Below the pieces are notes generated by a model. That model saw only the letters and a program-made list of their open reading frames with translations, did no database searches and was not told the DNA's origin. From NCBI RefSeq assembly GCF_031127875.1, contig NZ_JARXIA010000005.1:186001-250000 (forward strand): a stretch of DNA of 64,000 bases, read 5' to 3'. Made by a program: the position numbers and the translations under genes. The DNA is from Pelagicoccus sp. SDUM812005 (lineage in GTDB: Bacteria; Verrucomicrobiota; Verrucomicrobiia; Opitutales; Opitutaceae). Shown one piece after another: positions 44,980 to 53,897 of the stretch; the first letter of the stretch is position 1; the number at the start of each line of letters is the position of its first letter.

Positions 44980-45819
44980 ATGCAGAGTATTGGCGAAAGA
45001 CTGGAAGAAGCGCGCAAGCGCAAGGGTGTCACGATCCGCGAAGCGGCCGAAGCGACGAAGATTCGCGGTGACTACCTCAACAGTTTCGAAAACAACAACT
45101 TCCAAATCAACGTCCCCGACATCTACGTGCGCGGATTCCTGCGCTCCTACTGCAATTTCCTCAAGGTCAACAGCGAGAAGGTCATCACCGACTACAACGC
45201 TAACCTGCTCGGCGAAGCCAAGGCCGCCAAACGCGAACACCGCGAGTTCTTCGGCCGCATGGAGCTCCAGCAAACGCCCCTCGTAAACGAGGAAAGCAAA
45301 GCCGGCGCCCCCGCAACCCCCATCGACGACGACAAGCTCCGCGCCGAAGAGGAAGACGAAGACAAGATCAGCTTCCTCGACAAGATCGACAAGGAAGCCG
45401 CCATCAAGATCGGCATCGTCGCCGTGATCGCCGTCATGCTGCTGCTCGTCATCATCTGGCTCTTCCGCACGCTCACCAGCGGCGGAATCGACGACACGGT
45501 AGCCACCAACAGCACCGGCCTCGTCCCCACCCAGCAAACCACTTCCGCTCCCGCCGCCAACAGCAACAACGCCCCAGCTGCGGCTAAGGAAAAAATCGTC
45601 CTCATCGCTACTGGCGACGTCCGCGTTTCGGTCACCGAACGCAACACCGGCAAGGTCCTGCTCGACTACTTCCCCATGGTAGCCGGACAACGGGAAACCA
45701 TCGAGAAGAGCGGCCCCGTCAAAATCGACTACACCGCGGGCGAAAACCTGCAGGTCGAGGTCAAGGGTACCGCCTACGGCACCGGCAAGACCGGCCAGAA
45801 CTACTCGACTATTCCTTGA
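44980..45819 (+). CDS. RodZ-like cell-shape protein
   Basis: 279 residues with the RodZ order: an Xre-type helix-turn-helix at about 4-65 (RLEEARKRKGVTIREAAEAT, DIYVRGFLRSYCNFL), an acidic/basic linker, one membrane helix at about 142-162, and a periplasmic beta domain of the RodZ C-terminal type at about 205-275 (IVLIATGDVRVSVTE). RodZ links MreB filaments to the elongasome. The HTH lacks a recognition helix of strong DNA-binding type, as usual. Its 3' end overlaps that of the convergent gene 45809-47014 by 11 bases. Confidence 0.87.
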   Translation: MQSIGERLEEARKRKGVTIREAAEATKIRGDYLNSFENNNFQINVPDIYVRGFLRSYCNFLKVNSEKVITDYNANLLGEAKAAKREHREFFGRMELQQTPLVNEESKAGAPATPIDDDKLRAEEEDEDKISFLDKIDKEAAIKIGIVAVIAVMLLLVIIWLFRTLTSGGIDDTVATNSTGLVPTQQTTSAPAANSNNAPAAAKEKIVLIATGDVRVSVTERNTGKVLLDYFPMVAGQRETIEKSGPVKIDYTAGENLQVEVKGTAYGTGKTGQNYSTIP

Positions 45820-47014
45820 TCCCCGTCGCGATCGGTACGGTCAAGCGCTGCTCGGCCGGATAGCCCTCCACTACCGCCGGCAAGAAGACCCAGTCCTTCA
45901 CCGCCGCCAGCAACTGCTTGGCAGCCGGCGTATCGCCCCCCTCCACCATGCGGGCGTCTTGTGCGCGTCCCAGGCGATCCACCAGCAGCTCCACCCTCAG
46001 CGCCTTCGTCTTCTTCGAAAGCTCCAGCTGGGGCAACGGCGAATACAACGGACGGGCCGACCTGTCCTTCATTTCCGGATACGGGATCATCTCCAAAGCC
46101 TCCGAAAAGGGAGCGAACTCATTGAAGAAGAAGTTTTGCCGCACCGTCGTGACCAACGGCTTCCCCTTGAAGGTCCCCGCCTGGTAACGCGTTTCAACCA
46201 CCGTCTTCCATACCTCGGGTAGAAATGCGGCATGGTCCGCGGAAAAATCGATGATCTCGATCACGCGCCCATCCTGGCCGATCGAATAGATCGCCGACGC
46301 ATAACCGCCGCCCACCTTTCCTTGCAGCGACTTCGGAAAGTCCAACAAGCGGGCCTTCACCACCTTGGCTGGTTCCACCTCGCCATCGACCGATGACGCC
46401 CGTCGGGCAGCCGGTCGAGCGGAAGTCGAACCGCCGCCCCTCATTTCGTCCACCACGATAGGATCGTCCGGTTCGTAGCGCCGGATCTCCTGTCCCTTCG
46501 AAAAGACGCGATAGCCAAAGGAGCCGCCTCCGAAGCCCGCATTCACCGGCAAGGTTATCGAAATCCGCTCCGCCCCTGTGGTGTTGATATCCGAAATCTC
46601 CCGCAGTAGGTACGTGTTCTCGCCCTGCTCCGGCGCGATGATGAAAAGGATAAAGCAGTCCTCGAAATCGCGCTCCGCCTGCACCGTCGCCACGAAGCGA
46701 AAATAGAAGCCACCCAAGGGCGAACCGTAATCCTGCCCCATGATAGCGTTGCGCTCGATCACCTCGATCGCCCCGTCCGTAAACTCGTTCGCGTCCACCA
46801 CCCGCACGTACGCATCCGGCACCAGCATGCGCTCGCCCTGCACTTCCACCACCGGCGTCGATCCGCTCATCGCCACCACCGGCAGCATCTCGTCCTCGTA
46901 CGAAACCAAAACCTGCGTCTGCGAAAAGCCCCACGAAACCGCGCCCAAGCCCATCGCCACCGCCGCCCACCAACGCCTCGCTTCGCCCATTCGATTTCCC
47001 GATAAATATTTCAT
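45809..47014 (-). CDS. Secreted protein with two TonB C-terminal-like domains
   Basis: 401 residues with a signal peptide (WWAAVAMGLGAVSWGFS). The first 200 residues are beta-rich with no known motif. Two tandem domains follow that resemble the TonB C-terminal fold: about 225-300 (GGYASAIYSIGQDGRVIEI ... ETRYQAGTFKGKPL) and about 330-398 (ALRVELLVDRLGRAQDARMV ... DWVFLPAVVEGYP). Each has the beta-strand, D/G-R-V, helix, F/Y-x-P/A-G pattern. It lacks the N-terminal helix of a true TonB, so it is probably a periplasmic protein. The last codons overlap the end of rodZ on the other strand. Confidence 0.68.
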   Translation of the reverse strand: MKYLSGNRMGEARRWWAAVAMGLGAVSWGFSQTQVLVSYEDEMLPVVAMSGSTPVVEVQGERMLVPDAYVRVVDANEFTDGAIEVIERNAIMGQDYGSPLGGFYFRFVATVQAERDFEDCFILFIIAPEQGENTYLLREISDINTTGAERISITLPVNAGFGGGSFGYRVFSKGQEIRRYEPDDPIVVDEMRGGGSTSARPAARRASSVDGEVEPAKVVKARLLDFPKSLQGKVGGGYASAIYSIGQDGRVIEIIDFSADHAAFLPEVWKTVVETRYQAGTFKGKPLVTTVRQNFFFNEFAPFSEALEMIPYPEMKDRSARPLYSPLPQLELSKKTKALRVELLVDRLGRAQDARMVEGGDTPAAKQLLAAVKDWVFLPAVVEGYPAEQRLTVPIATGIKE

Positions 47015-47178
47015 CCTTTCAATAGCCAGAGAATCGTAAAACTATCACCGCCCCGCTTCGCTCGCAAGCGACAGCTACACAATTCCCTCAGCGAAATCTC
47101 CCTCAAAGGGCAAGCCACTCCCGGCGGCCTCCTTTTTGGTTTGAACCCCCGCCTCCCTCGCCCTAAACACCGCCCACC

Positions 47179-47625
47179 ATGAGCAAACTCACCGTTGCAA
47201 TCGGCTCCGACCACGCCGGCTATAATTACAAGCAAGCCATCATCGCCCACCTCGAGGGCCAAGGCTACTCCGTCAAGGACTACGGAACGAACTCCACGGA
47301 ATCCTGCGACTACCCCGACTTCATCCGCCCCGTCGCCGAAGCTGTCGCCGCCGGCGAATACGACCGCGGCATCGTGCTCGGAGGCTCCGGCAACGGCGAA
47401 GCCATCGTAGCGAACCGCGTCAAAGGCGTGCGCTGCGGACTCTGCTGGAACGAGCAGATCGCCATCTGGAACCGCTCCCACAACGACGGAAACGTCCTCT
47501 CCATCGGCGAACGCACCGTCAACCAAGAAGACGCCCTCAACATCGTGGACACCTGGCTCAACACCGAGTTCGAAGGCGGACGCCACCAGCCTCGCATCGA
47601 CAAGATCGACAACCCTTCCCGCTAG
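47179..47625 (+). CDS. rpiB: Ribose-5-phosphate isomerase B
   Basis: 148 residues of the RpiB/LacAB fold, interconverting ribose-5-phosphate and ribulose-5-phosphate in the pentose phosphate pathway. SDHAGYNYK (about 10-18) binds the phosphate, and GGSGNGEAIVANR (about 68-80) is the Glu-type active site known from Mycobacterium RpiB (E74 in place of the Cys of E. coli). The HNDGNVLSIGER motif is present. The aldo-keto reductase gene follows by 48 bases. Confidence 0.93.
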   Translation: MSKLTVAIGSDHAGYNYKQAIIAHLEGQGYSVKDYGTNSTESCDYPDFIRPVAEAVAAGEYDRGIVLGGSGNGEAIVANRVKGVRCGLCWNEQIAIWNRSHNDGNVLSIGERTVNQEDALNIVDTWLNTEFEGGRHQPRIDKIDNPSR

Positions 47626-47673
47626 TCGCCCCTCCCAAGAGCCAGCGCCTAGCGCCCAGCCCACCCCGAGTTC

Positions 47674-48657
47674 ATGCAATACCGTCGCCTCGGCAAATCC
47701 GGCCTTCAAGTCAGCGCCCTCTCCTTCGGGTCCTGGGTCACCTTCGGAGACCAAGCCTCCAACCGGACCGCCGAAGCCTGCCTGCAACTCGCCTACGACT
47801 CCGGCGTCAACTTCTTCGACAACGCTGAAGGCTACGCCAACGGCCAGTCCGAAGAAGTCATGGGCTCCGCCCTCGCCAAGGCCGGCTGGGCCCGCGACAC
47901 CTTCGTCGTCTCTTCCAAAGTATTCTGGGGCGGCGACAAGCCCAACCAGATCGGCCTCTCCAAGAAGCACGTCATCGAAGCCTGCGAAGCCGCCCTCAAG
48001 CGCCTGCGCGTCGACTACCTCGACCTCTACTACTGCCACCGCCCCGATCCCGACACCCCCATCGAGGAAACCGTCCGCGCCATGGACGTGCTCATCCAGC
48101 AAGGCAAGATCCTCTACTGGGGCACCTCCGAATGGTCCGCCGCCGAGATCATGGAAGCCTACTCCATCGCCCGCCAGTACCACCTGACGCCCCCCACTAT
48201 GGAGCAGCCCGAGTACAACCTCCTCAAGCGCCACCGCTTCGAGGTCGAGTACGCCCGCCTCTTCTCCCAAATCGGACTCGGAGCCACCACCTTCTCCCCC
48301 CTCGCCAGCGGCATCCTCACCGGCAAGTACAACGATGGCATCCCTGAAGACAGCCGACTTGCCCACACCCAATTCGATTGGATGCAAGAAAAGCTCGCCC
48401 GCCTGCGAGCCCAAGGCGGCATCCAGATCCTGCAAGAGCTCACCGCCATCGCCCAAAAGCTCGGAGCCACCCTGCCCCAGCTCAGCATCGCCTGGCTCCT
48501 CAAGAACCCCAACGTCAGCTCCGTCATCCTGGGCGCCTCCCGCCCCGAGCAATTGGAACAAAACCTCAAGGCCCTGGACATTCTCGATACTCTCAATGAC
48601 GAGATCATGGATGAAATCGAAATCGCCATCAGCCGCTTCCAAGAAATCGACGCGTAA
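47674..48657 (+). CDS. Aldo/keto reductase (potassium-channel beta-subunit type)
   Basis: 327 residues, NADPH-dependent TIM-barrel oxidoreductase. The catalytic tetrad is visible: D49 and Y54 in FFDNAEGYANG, K82 in VVSSKVFWGG, H122 in LYYCHRPD. The C-terminal VILGASRPEQLEQNL motif binds NADPH. The sequence WGTSEWSAAEI and the LLKRHRFEVEY segment group it with the YghZ/Kv-beta branch, which reduces small aldehydes such as methylglyoxal. It forms a short operon with rpiB and perhaps with the overlapping lipoprotein gene. Confidence 0.93.
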   Translation: MQYRRLGKSGLQVSALSFGSWVTFGDQASNRTAEACLQLAYDSGVNFFDNAEGYANGQSEEVMGSALAKAGWARDTFVVSSKVFWGGDKPNQIGLSKKHVIEACEAALKRLRVDYLDLYYCHRPDPDTPIEETVRAMDVLIQQGKILYWGTSEWSAAEIMEAYSIARQYHLTPPTMEQPEYNLLKRHRFEVEYARLFSQIGLGATTFSPLASGILTGKYNDGIPEDSRLAHTQFDWMQEKLARLRAQGGIQILQELTAIAQKLGATLPQLSIAWLLKNPNVSSVILGASRPEQLEQNLKALDILDTLNDEIMDEIEIAISRFQEIDA

Positions 48658-49192
48658 GACGCCTCCCGTAGCGCTGAGCTTCAGCCAGCGACCGCAGTGC
48701 AGGAGCACGCAAACGAAAGCTCCGCGCTACGCAGCGAGCCTCGCTGCCCTGCCGCTGCTAGCCGCTGCGCTCCTCGCCTTCAGCAGCTGCGCCACCGCCC
48801 CGGCATCCTCCCAGGTCGAAGTCACCGCTCCCAGCGCAATCACTCCCGCCATCCCGCCCGCAGGCGAGCCGCATACCCGGTCCATCACGGTTCAGACGCC
48901 CACTCCCGGCTGGACGCTCGTCCCCATGATGCTCTACCGCAGCGGCGAAAACCGGTACCTCTGCATCCACAGCCTAAGCGCCCCGCAAGGCATGGTCGCC
49001 CAAATGCTGTCTACCGCGTCCACCCAGTTGACCTTCCGCCACGACGGCTCCGCAGAGCCCAGCATCCGCCACTACGTTCTCGGCAAAACCTGGAATTGGA
49101 ACGGCAATCCCGAGCTCACCTTCATCGATTCGCTCGACCAGATCAAAGATGCCCTTGCCGACGCCCGAAGCGTCCCTTTCACTACGCCCTAA
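48611..49192 (+). CDS. Putative lipoprotein, start uncertain
   Basis: The frame gives a clear lipoprotein signal (LAALPLLAAALLAFSSC at 48737-48790), followed by a Pro/Thr-rich linker and a domain of about 100 residues with TVQTPTPGWTLVP, MLYRSGENRYLCIHSLS and VLGKTWNWNG. No ATG, GTG or TTG lies close before the signal; the nearest is ATG 48611, which overlaps the reductase gene by 47 bases and adds about 40 Ser/Lys-rich residues. An unusual CTG start near 48677 is an alternative. No family is recognised. Confidence 0.5.
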   Translation: MKSKSPSAASKKSTRKTPPVALSFSQRPQCRSTQTKAPRYAASLAALPLLAAALLAFSSCATAPASSQVEVTAPSAITPAIPPAGEPHTRSITVQTPTPGWTLVPMMLYRSGENRYLCIHSLSAPQGMVAQMLSTASTQLTFRHDGSAEPSIRHYVLGKTWNWNGNPELTFIDSLDQIKDALADARSVPFTTP

Positions 49193-49250
49193 ATTACCGG
49201 AGTTCCGCTCCCCATTCACTTTTTCACTACTCACCACTCACTCCTTTTTA

Positions 49251-51308
49251 ATGTCTGTCGCACGCAGCAAGGTCCCCTTTCCTGAAACTCCGAGCCTCCT
49301 GCTCGAACGCGATCTCCGTATCGCCCAATCCGGCGTCACCGACGAGGACCTCCTCCTCGCCTTCCGCTGGATGACCTACTCCCGCTTCACCGACCAGCGC
49401 ATCTTCGAGCTCTACCGCCAAGGAAAGATGAAAGGTACCGTCACCGTCTCCGACGGAAACGAAGGCCTCGTCGCCCCCCTCGCCCTCATGATGGACAAGG
49501 AAATCGACTGCGTTTCCTGGACCCACCGCGGCATGCCCGGCCACCTCATCTGGTCCGACCACCTCGGCGACCACGTCTGCCAATTCCTCGGCAACTCCGG
49601 CTCCCCCACCAAAGGACGCGAAGGCAACGCCCACCACGGCGACCCCGCCAACCGCTCCTACCCCATGATTTCCCACCTCGGCAAGATGTCCTCCAACGTG
49701 CTCGGCGGCACCGAGTCCCAGCGACGCAAAGGCCACAAGGCCATCGGCATCACCTTCTTCGGCGACGGAGGATCCTCCACCGGCGAGATCCACGAAAGCA
49801 TGAACCTCGCCTCCGTGCTCAACATCCCCGTCATCTTCGTCATCGAGAACAACAACTACGCCTACTCCACCCCCCTCCACGAGCAATACAACGGCAAGCT
49901 CGTCGACCGGGCCAAGGGCTACGGCATGAAAGGCATCGAGCTCGACGTCGCCAATATCGAAGAAAACCTCAAGGTCTTCCAAGACGCCATCGACGAAACC
50001 CGCGAAACCGGCCGCCCCATGCTCATCGAGATGCACACCCTGCGCCTCCTCGGCCACGCGGGCTACGACACTCTCGACTACATCGACCCCGAGCTCACCC
50101 AAAAGTGGCTCGACGAAGACTGCCTCAAAAATCTCCGAGCCCGCCTCGTCGAAAAAGGCCACCGCGAACGCATCGAAGCCGAAGAAGCCGAGCTCAAAAG
50201 CTTCGTCAACGCCACCGTCAACCACGCCCTCAAGCTCCCCATGTGCAAACCCGAAGGCCTCATCGAAGACGTCTTCGCCCCCACCACCACCTCCGTCGCC
50301 TGGATCCCAGAACCCGAAGCCTCAAAACCGCCGGTCCTCACCTTCGCCCTCGCCATCAACAAGGCCCTCGACCGCATCCTCGCCGACTCCCCCGAGTCCC
50401 TCGTCATGGGCCAGGACATCGCCGACTACGGCGGTCCCTTCAAGGTAACCAAGAACCTCTTCAAAAAATACGGCCGTAGCCGCGTCATCAATACGCCCAT
50501 CTGCGAATCCGCCATGGTCGGCTTCGCCACCGGCCAAGCCATCAACGGACACCGCCCCATCGTCGAATTCCAATTCGCCGACTTCGCCACCGACGCCACC
50601 ACCCAGATCACCCTCAACACCGCCACCTACCACTTCCGCTCCGGAGCCAAGGCCCCCATGGTATTCCGCTTCCCCTGCGGCGGCGGCCTCACCTTCGGCT
50701 CCTTCCACTCCCAGGACCTCGAAGCGCTCTACCTGCACATTCCCGGACTCAAGTTCCTCTACCCCTCCACCCCGCAGGACGCCCACGACGCCATGCTCGC
50801 AGCCTACGAAGACGACAACCCCGTCATCTTCTTCGAGCACAAAAACCTCTACAACCTGCTCAAGGCTCCCGTCACCTTCAACCCGAACTACCGCGACGTC
50901 TGGCAACCCGCCCTGCGCCACCAAGGCGACTTCGCCACGGTAGTCACCTACGGCGAGATGACCCTCTGGGCCAACGACGCCATCCAGTATCTAGAAAAAG
51001 AATACGACCATAGCTGCGACCTCTGGGACCTGCGGGCCCTTAACCCCCTCAAGCTCGAACGTATCCAAGAATCCGTACGCAAGACCGGCCGCCTCGTCGT
51101 CATCACCGAATCCCGCCGCAACGTCGGCTTCGCCGCCGAGCTCATCGCCCGCATCACCGAAAGCCAATTCTTCGACCTCGAGGCCCCGCCCTTGCGCATC
51201 ACCGCCCAAGACATGCCCGTCCCCTTCGCCGCCGAACTCGAAGCCGACTACCGTCCCAGCACCAACTCCATCCTCAACCAACTCATCGACTGGATCGAAG
51301 CCGAGTAA
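49251..51308 (+). CDS. 2-oxoacid dehydrogenase E1, alpha and beta subunits fused
   Basis: 685 residues. The N-terminal half is an E1 alpha chain with the thiamine diphosphate motif GDGGSSTGEIHE starting at 171 and ending in ENNNYAYSTP near 200; the C-terminal half from about 363 (FALAINKALDRILADSPES) is an E1 beta chain with GQDIADYGG and the PIVEFQFADF and FPCGGG segments. Fused enzymes of this layout are usually of the branched-chain 2-oxoacid (2-oxoisovalerate) type, decarboxylating the substrate and passing acyl groups to E2. No E2 or E3 gene is adjacent. The ATG at 49251 matches family starts; frames further upstream overlap the lipoprotein gene. Confidence 0.87.
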   Translation: MSVARSKVPFPETPSLLLERDLRIAQSGVTDEDLLLAFRWMTYSRFTDQRIFELYRQGKMKGTVTVSDGNEGLVAPLALMMDKEIDCVSWTHRGMPGHLIWSDHLGDHVCQFLGNSGSPTKGREGNAHHGDPANRSYPMISHLGKMSSNVLGGTESQRRKGHKAIGITFFGDGGSSTGEIHESMNLASVLNIPVIFVIENNNYAYSTPLHEQYNGKLVDRAKGYGMKGIELDVANIEENLKVFQDAIDETRETGRPMLIEMHTLRLLGHAGYDTLDYIDPELTQKWLDEDCLKNLRARLVEKGHRERIEAEEAELKSFVNATVNHALKLPMCKPEGLIEDVFAPTTTSVAWIPEPEASKPPVLTFALAINKALDRILADSPESLVMGQDIADYGGPFKVTKNLFKKYGRSRVINTPICESAMVGFATGQAINGHRPIVEFQFADFATDATTQITLNTATYHFRSGAKAPMVFRFPCGGGLTFGSFHSQDLEALYLHIPGLKFLYPSTPQDAHDAMLAAYEDDNPVIFFEHKNLYNLLKAPVTFNPNYRDVWQPALRHQGDFATVVTYGEMTLWANDAIQYLEKEYDHSCDLWDLRALNPLKLERIQESVRKTGRLVVITESRRNVGFAAELIARITESQFFDLEAPPLRITAQDMPVPFAAELEADYRPSTNSILNQLIDWIEAE

Positions 51309-51320
51309 GGATTCCCTTCT

Positions 51321-51419
51321 CCCGCAGATAACGAAGATTCTCGCAGATGAAACCTTCAGATACCGAAACCTTCCGCCTTATCACCCAATCCATCTGAGTT
51401 CATCCGCGCAATCTGCGGG
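51321..51419. repeat. Imperfect inverted repeat with CGCAGAT units
   Basis: Two arms, 51321-51350 and 51390-51419, form an imperfect inverted repeat. The outer 9 bp (CCCGCAGAT / ATCTGCGGG) are perfect, and inner parts repeat GCAGATGA / CATCTGA. It sits between the E1 gene and kdsC. I recall similar dispersed CGCAGAT-type intergenic repeats in other bacterial genomes; only one copy is seen in this window. Confidence 0.55.
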
Positions 51420-51433
51420 CAAAAAAAACACAA

Positions 51434-51937
51434 ATGCCATCCAACTCATCCCACTCCCTAGACTGGTCCGCCATCAAAGTCTTCGCCATGGACGTCGACG
51501 GCATCCTCACCGACGGCACCATCTACACCCACTCCGACGGCACCGAAGCCAAGCGCTTCTCTATTATAGACGGTCTCGGCCTCGCTCGCCTGCGCGACGC
51601 CGGCATCATCCTAGCCTGGATCTCCGGCCGCCACTCCGAATCCACCACCGTACGGGCCAAGGAACTCAAGATCCCCCACCTCGTGCAAGGCAAGCTCGAC
51701 AAAGTCACCGGCCTCAAGGACCTGCTCGCCGAATTGGAACTAGAGCCCCATCAAGCCGTCTACATGGGCGACGACGTCATCGACGTCGACGCCATCAAAT
51801 ACGCCGGCATCGGAGTCACCGTCCCGGAAGCCCAAGAAGAAGCCCTCGCCGCCGCCGACTACGTCACCACTAAAACCGGCGGCAACGGCGCCGTGCGCGA
51901 AGTCTGCAACCACATCTACAAAGCCCTTTCCCGATAA
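51434..51937 (+). CDS. kdsC: 3-deoxy-D-manno-octulosonate 8-phosphate phosphatase
   Basis: 167 residues, a cap-less HAD phosphatase that makes free Kdo for lipopolysaccharide. HAD motifs: D20 and D22 in VFAMDVDGILTDG, ISGRHSES (motif II), KLDKVTGL with the motif III lysine, and MGDDVIDVDAI (motif IV). The length is typical of KdsC. It heads the run kdsC-lptC-lptA-lptB-hprK, an order close to the one in Enterobacteria; the next ATG is one base after its stop. Confidence 0.93.
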   Translation: MPSNSSHSLDWSAIKVFAMDVDGILTDGTIYTHSDGTEAKRFSIIDGLGLARLRDAGIILAWISGRHSESTTVRAKELKIPHLVQGKLDKVTGLKDLLAELELEPHQAVYMGDDVIDVDAIKYAGIGVTVPEAQEEALAAADYVTTKTGGNGAVREVCNHIYKALSR

Positions 51938-51938
51938 A

Positions 51939-52379
51939 ATGCTACGCGTCACCAAAAACCGAATACTCGCGATCGCCGCCGTAGCAGCCACCTTGGCCGC
52001 CTACGGCCAGCTCCGCCCGGATACCGCCATCGAAGGCTTCCGCATCCCCCTCTTCGACGAAACCGGCTACCGCACCTGGCAGCTGCGCGGCGACCTCGCC
52101 ACCTACCAGAGCGAAACCCAGATCAAGATCAACGGCATGCATGTGAGCCAATTCGTGGCCGACGAAGAAAACCGCGAGATCGCCAAGCTCACCAGCCCGG
52201 AAGCCGTCTTCCACTTCGACACCACCACCGCCTACGGCCCAGGAGAGCTGCACGTCGAAACCAAGTCCTTCGAGATCACCGGCTTCGACTGGATCTGGCT
52301 CGGCGAGAAAAAGCAAATCACCTTCAACGACACCGTTAAAGTCACCCTCTACGAACAAATCGGAGACATCCTAAAATGA
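51939..52379 (+). CDS. lptC: LptC-like lipopolysaccharide export protein
   Basis: 146 residues: an N-terminal hydrophobic anchor or signal (NRILAIAAVAATLAAYG), then a small beta-jellyroll of the LptC type (AIEGFRIPLFDETGYRTWQL, then LRGDLATYQSE, ending with the GELHVETKSFEITGF strand). LptC sits on the LptBFG complex and passes lipopolysaccharide to LptA. Sequence similarity within this family is low, so the call leans on size, fold pattern and the gene order. The stop overlaps the lptA start (ATGA). Confidence 0.8.
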   Translation: MLRVTKNRILAIAAVAATLAAYGQLRPDTAIEGFRIPLFDETGYRTWQLRGDLATYQSETQIKINGMHVSQFVADEENREIAKLTSPEAVFHFDTTTAYGPGELHVETKSFEITGFDWIWLGEKKQITFNDTVKVTLYEQIGDILK

Positions 52380-53044
52380 GAGCCCGCACTTCCCTGTCCC
52401 TTCTCGCCGCCGGAGCCCTCGCAGTCTCCGCCTTCGCCCAAACCGAAGAAAAGCAGCCCGTCGCCACCGAAATCGAATCGGTCCGCCTCCAAGTCCAGAA
52501 CGACGGCGAAAAAGCCTACTTCCACTTCAGCGACGCCGTTAAGCTCACCGCCACCAACATGGTCGTGGAGTGCGACAGCCTCGAAGTCTTCGCCACCCGC
52601 CAAGCCGAAGAGCAAAGCGCCATCGGAAAATTCAGCGCCATCAAGGAAATCGTCGCCACCGGCAACGTGCGCATCGAGCAGGAAGAGCGCACCGCCACCT
52701 GCCAAAAGGCCATCGTAAAGCCCAACGAAGAACGCATCATCCTCACCGGCAACCCCGTCGTGGTGCAACCGGGCGGACGCATCGTCACCTACAATCCCGA
52801 CGACGAAATCCTGCTCGACCGCGGAAACGGCCGCATCTCCATCATCACGAAAGGCCCCCGCAAGCTCCGCCTCACCAGCTCCGCCATCGGCGACCTCGGC
52901 TTCGAAACCAAGGAGCCCATCCCCACCGATTCCGGCCACAGCCTAGACGGCGAGGAAGTTCCCGCCACCCTCGAGTCCGACGAAAAGCAATCCGAGGAAT
53001 CCGCTCCCGCCACGGAAGAAACAGAAAAAGCCGACAGCGAATAA
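52376..53044 (+). CDS. lptA: LptA-like periplasmic lipopolysaccharide bridge protein
   Basis: 222 residues: signal peptide (SLSLLAAGALAVSAFA) and an OstA/LptA beta-jellyroll at about 30-160, with YFHFSDAVKLTATNM, ATGNVRIEQEERTATCQKAI and ILTGNPVVVQPGGRIVTYN, the typical alternation of strands ending in -G-N-V- and -P-V-. A Glu/Ser-rich disordered tail of about 45 residues is extra compared with E. coli LptA. It would carry lipopolysaccharide across the periplasm. The TAA stop shares its last base with the lptB ATG (TAATG). Confidence 0.85.
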   Translation: MRARTSLSLLAAGALAVSAFAQTEEKQPVATEIESVRLQVQNDGEKAYFHFSDAVKLTATNMVVECDSLEVFATRQAEEQSAIGKFSAIKEIVATGNVRIEQEERTATCQKAIVKPNEERIILTGNPVVVQPGGRIVTYNPDDEILLDRGNGRISIITKGPRKLRLTSSAIGDLGFETKEPIPTDSGHSLDGEEVPATLESDEKQSEESAPATEETEKADSE

Positions 53045-53829
53045 TGACCGAAACCACCGCACCGACAGAAGCGAAGCCTCAGGCCAAAGACGGCGAAAGC
53101 CGCCCAGCCAAGAGCATCGTCGCCAAAGGCCTCGTCAAAGCCTACGGCTCCAAGACCGTCGTCAAAGGCATCGACCTCGAGGTAAACACCGGCGAAGTGG
53201 TCGGACTGCTCGGCCCCAACGGAGCCGGCAAGACCACCACCTTCTACATGATCGCCGGCCTGGTGGAAGCCACCAAAGGCAACGTTTTCCTCAACAACAA
53301 GGACGTCGCCTACCTCAAGATCCACCGCCGGGCCCGCCTCGGCATCGGCTACCTCGCCCAGGAACCGAGCGTATTCAAAAAGCTGACCGTCTGGCAAAAC
53401 GTGCAAGCCGTGGCCGAAACCATCCCCTTCACCCGCAAGGAACGCAAGGAGGTCATCGAGCGCCAGCTCAACGACCTCGGCCTGCTCTCCCTCGCCAAGC
53501 AAAAGGCCTACACCCTCTCCGGCGGAGAACGCCGCCGGCTCGAGATCGCCCGCTGCCTGGTCACCCAACCAGACTTCCTCCTCATGGACGAACCCTTCGC
53601 CGGCGTCGACCCCATCAACGTCTCCGAAGTCCAGCGCATCGTGCTCGGACTCAAGGACCGCGGTATCGGAATTCTCATTACCGACCACAACGTGCGCGAC
53701 ACCCTCTCCATCACCGACCGAGCCTACATCGTCAACAAAGGCGAAATCCTCGCCAGCGGAGACCGGCATTTCCTCGTCAACGACCCGCAAAGCCGCCAAA
53801 TCTACCTCGGCGAGAACTTCAACATGTGA
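53044..53829 (+). CDS. lptB: LptB ATPase of lipopolysaccharide export
   Basis: 261 residues, an ABC ATPase that powers the LptFG permease. Walker A is GPNGAGKTTT, the signature LSGGERRRLEIARCL, Walker B FLLMDEPFAGVDP, and the switch His is in LITDHNVRDTL; GERRRLEIAR and VDPINVSEVQ are the LptB hallmarks. A 25-residue Glu/Lys/Pro-rich N-terminal extension is unusual. The permease gene is at 23443-24555. Confidence 0.96.
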   Translation: MTETTAPTEAKPQAKDGESRPAKSIVAKGLVKAYGSKTVVKGIDLEVNTGEVVGLLGPNGAGKTTTFYMIAGLVEATKGNVFLNNKDVAYLKIHRRARLGIGYLAQEPSVFKKLTVWQNVQAVAETIPFTRKERKEVIERQLNDLGLLSLAKQKAYTLSGGERRRLEIARCLVTQPDFLLMDEPFAGVDPINVSEVQRIVLGLKDRGIGILITDHNVRDTLSITDRAYIVNKGEILASGDRHFLVNDPQSRQIYLGENFNM

Positions 53830-53897
53830 CGCGAAACAACGGAGGGCCGATCGCCCGGCCGTTCACCATCCACTCCACACAACACTCTTCCTTCCCC

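Noticed and set aside
53826-53897. GTG start for hprK overlapping the lptB stop
   Set aside because: The added 24 residues are not HprK-like; the ATG at 53898 gives the normal N-terminus. It cannot be fully excluded because GTGA coupling is plausible.
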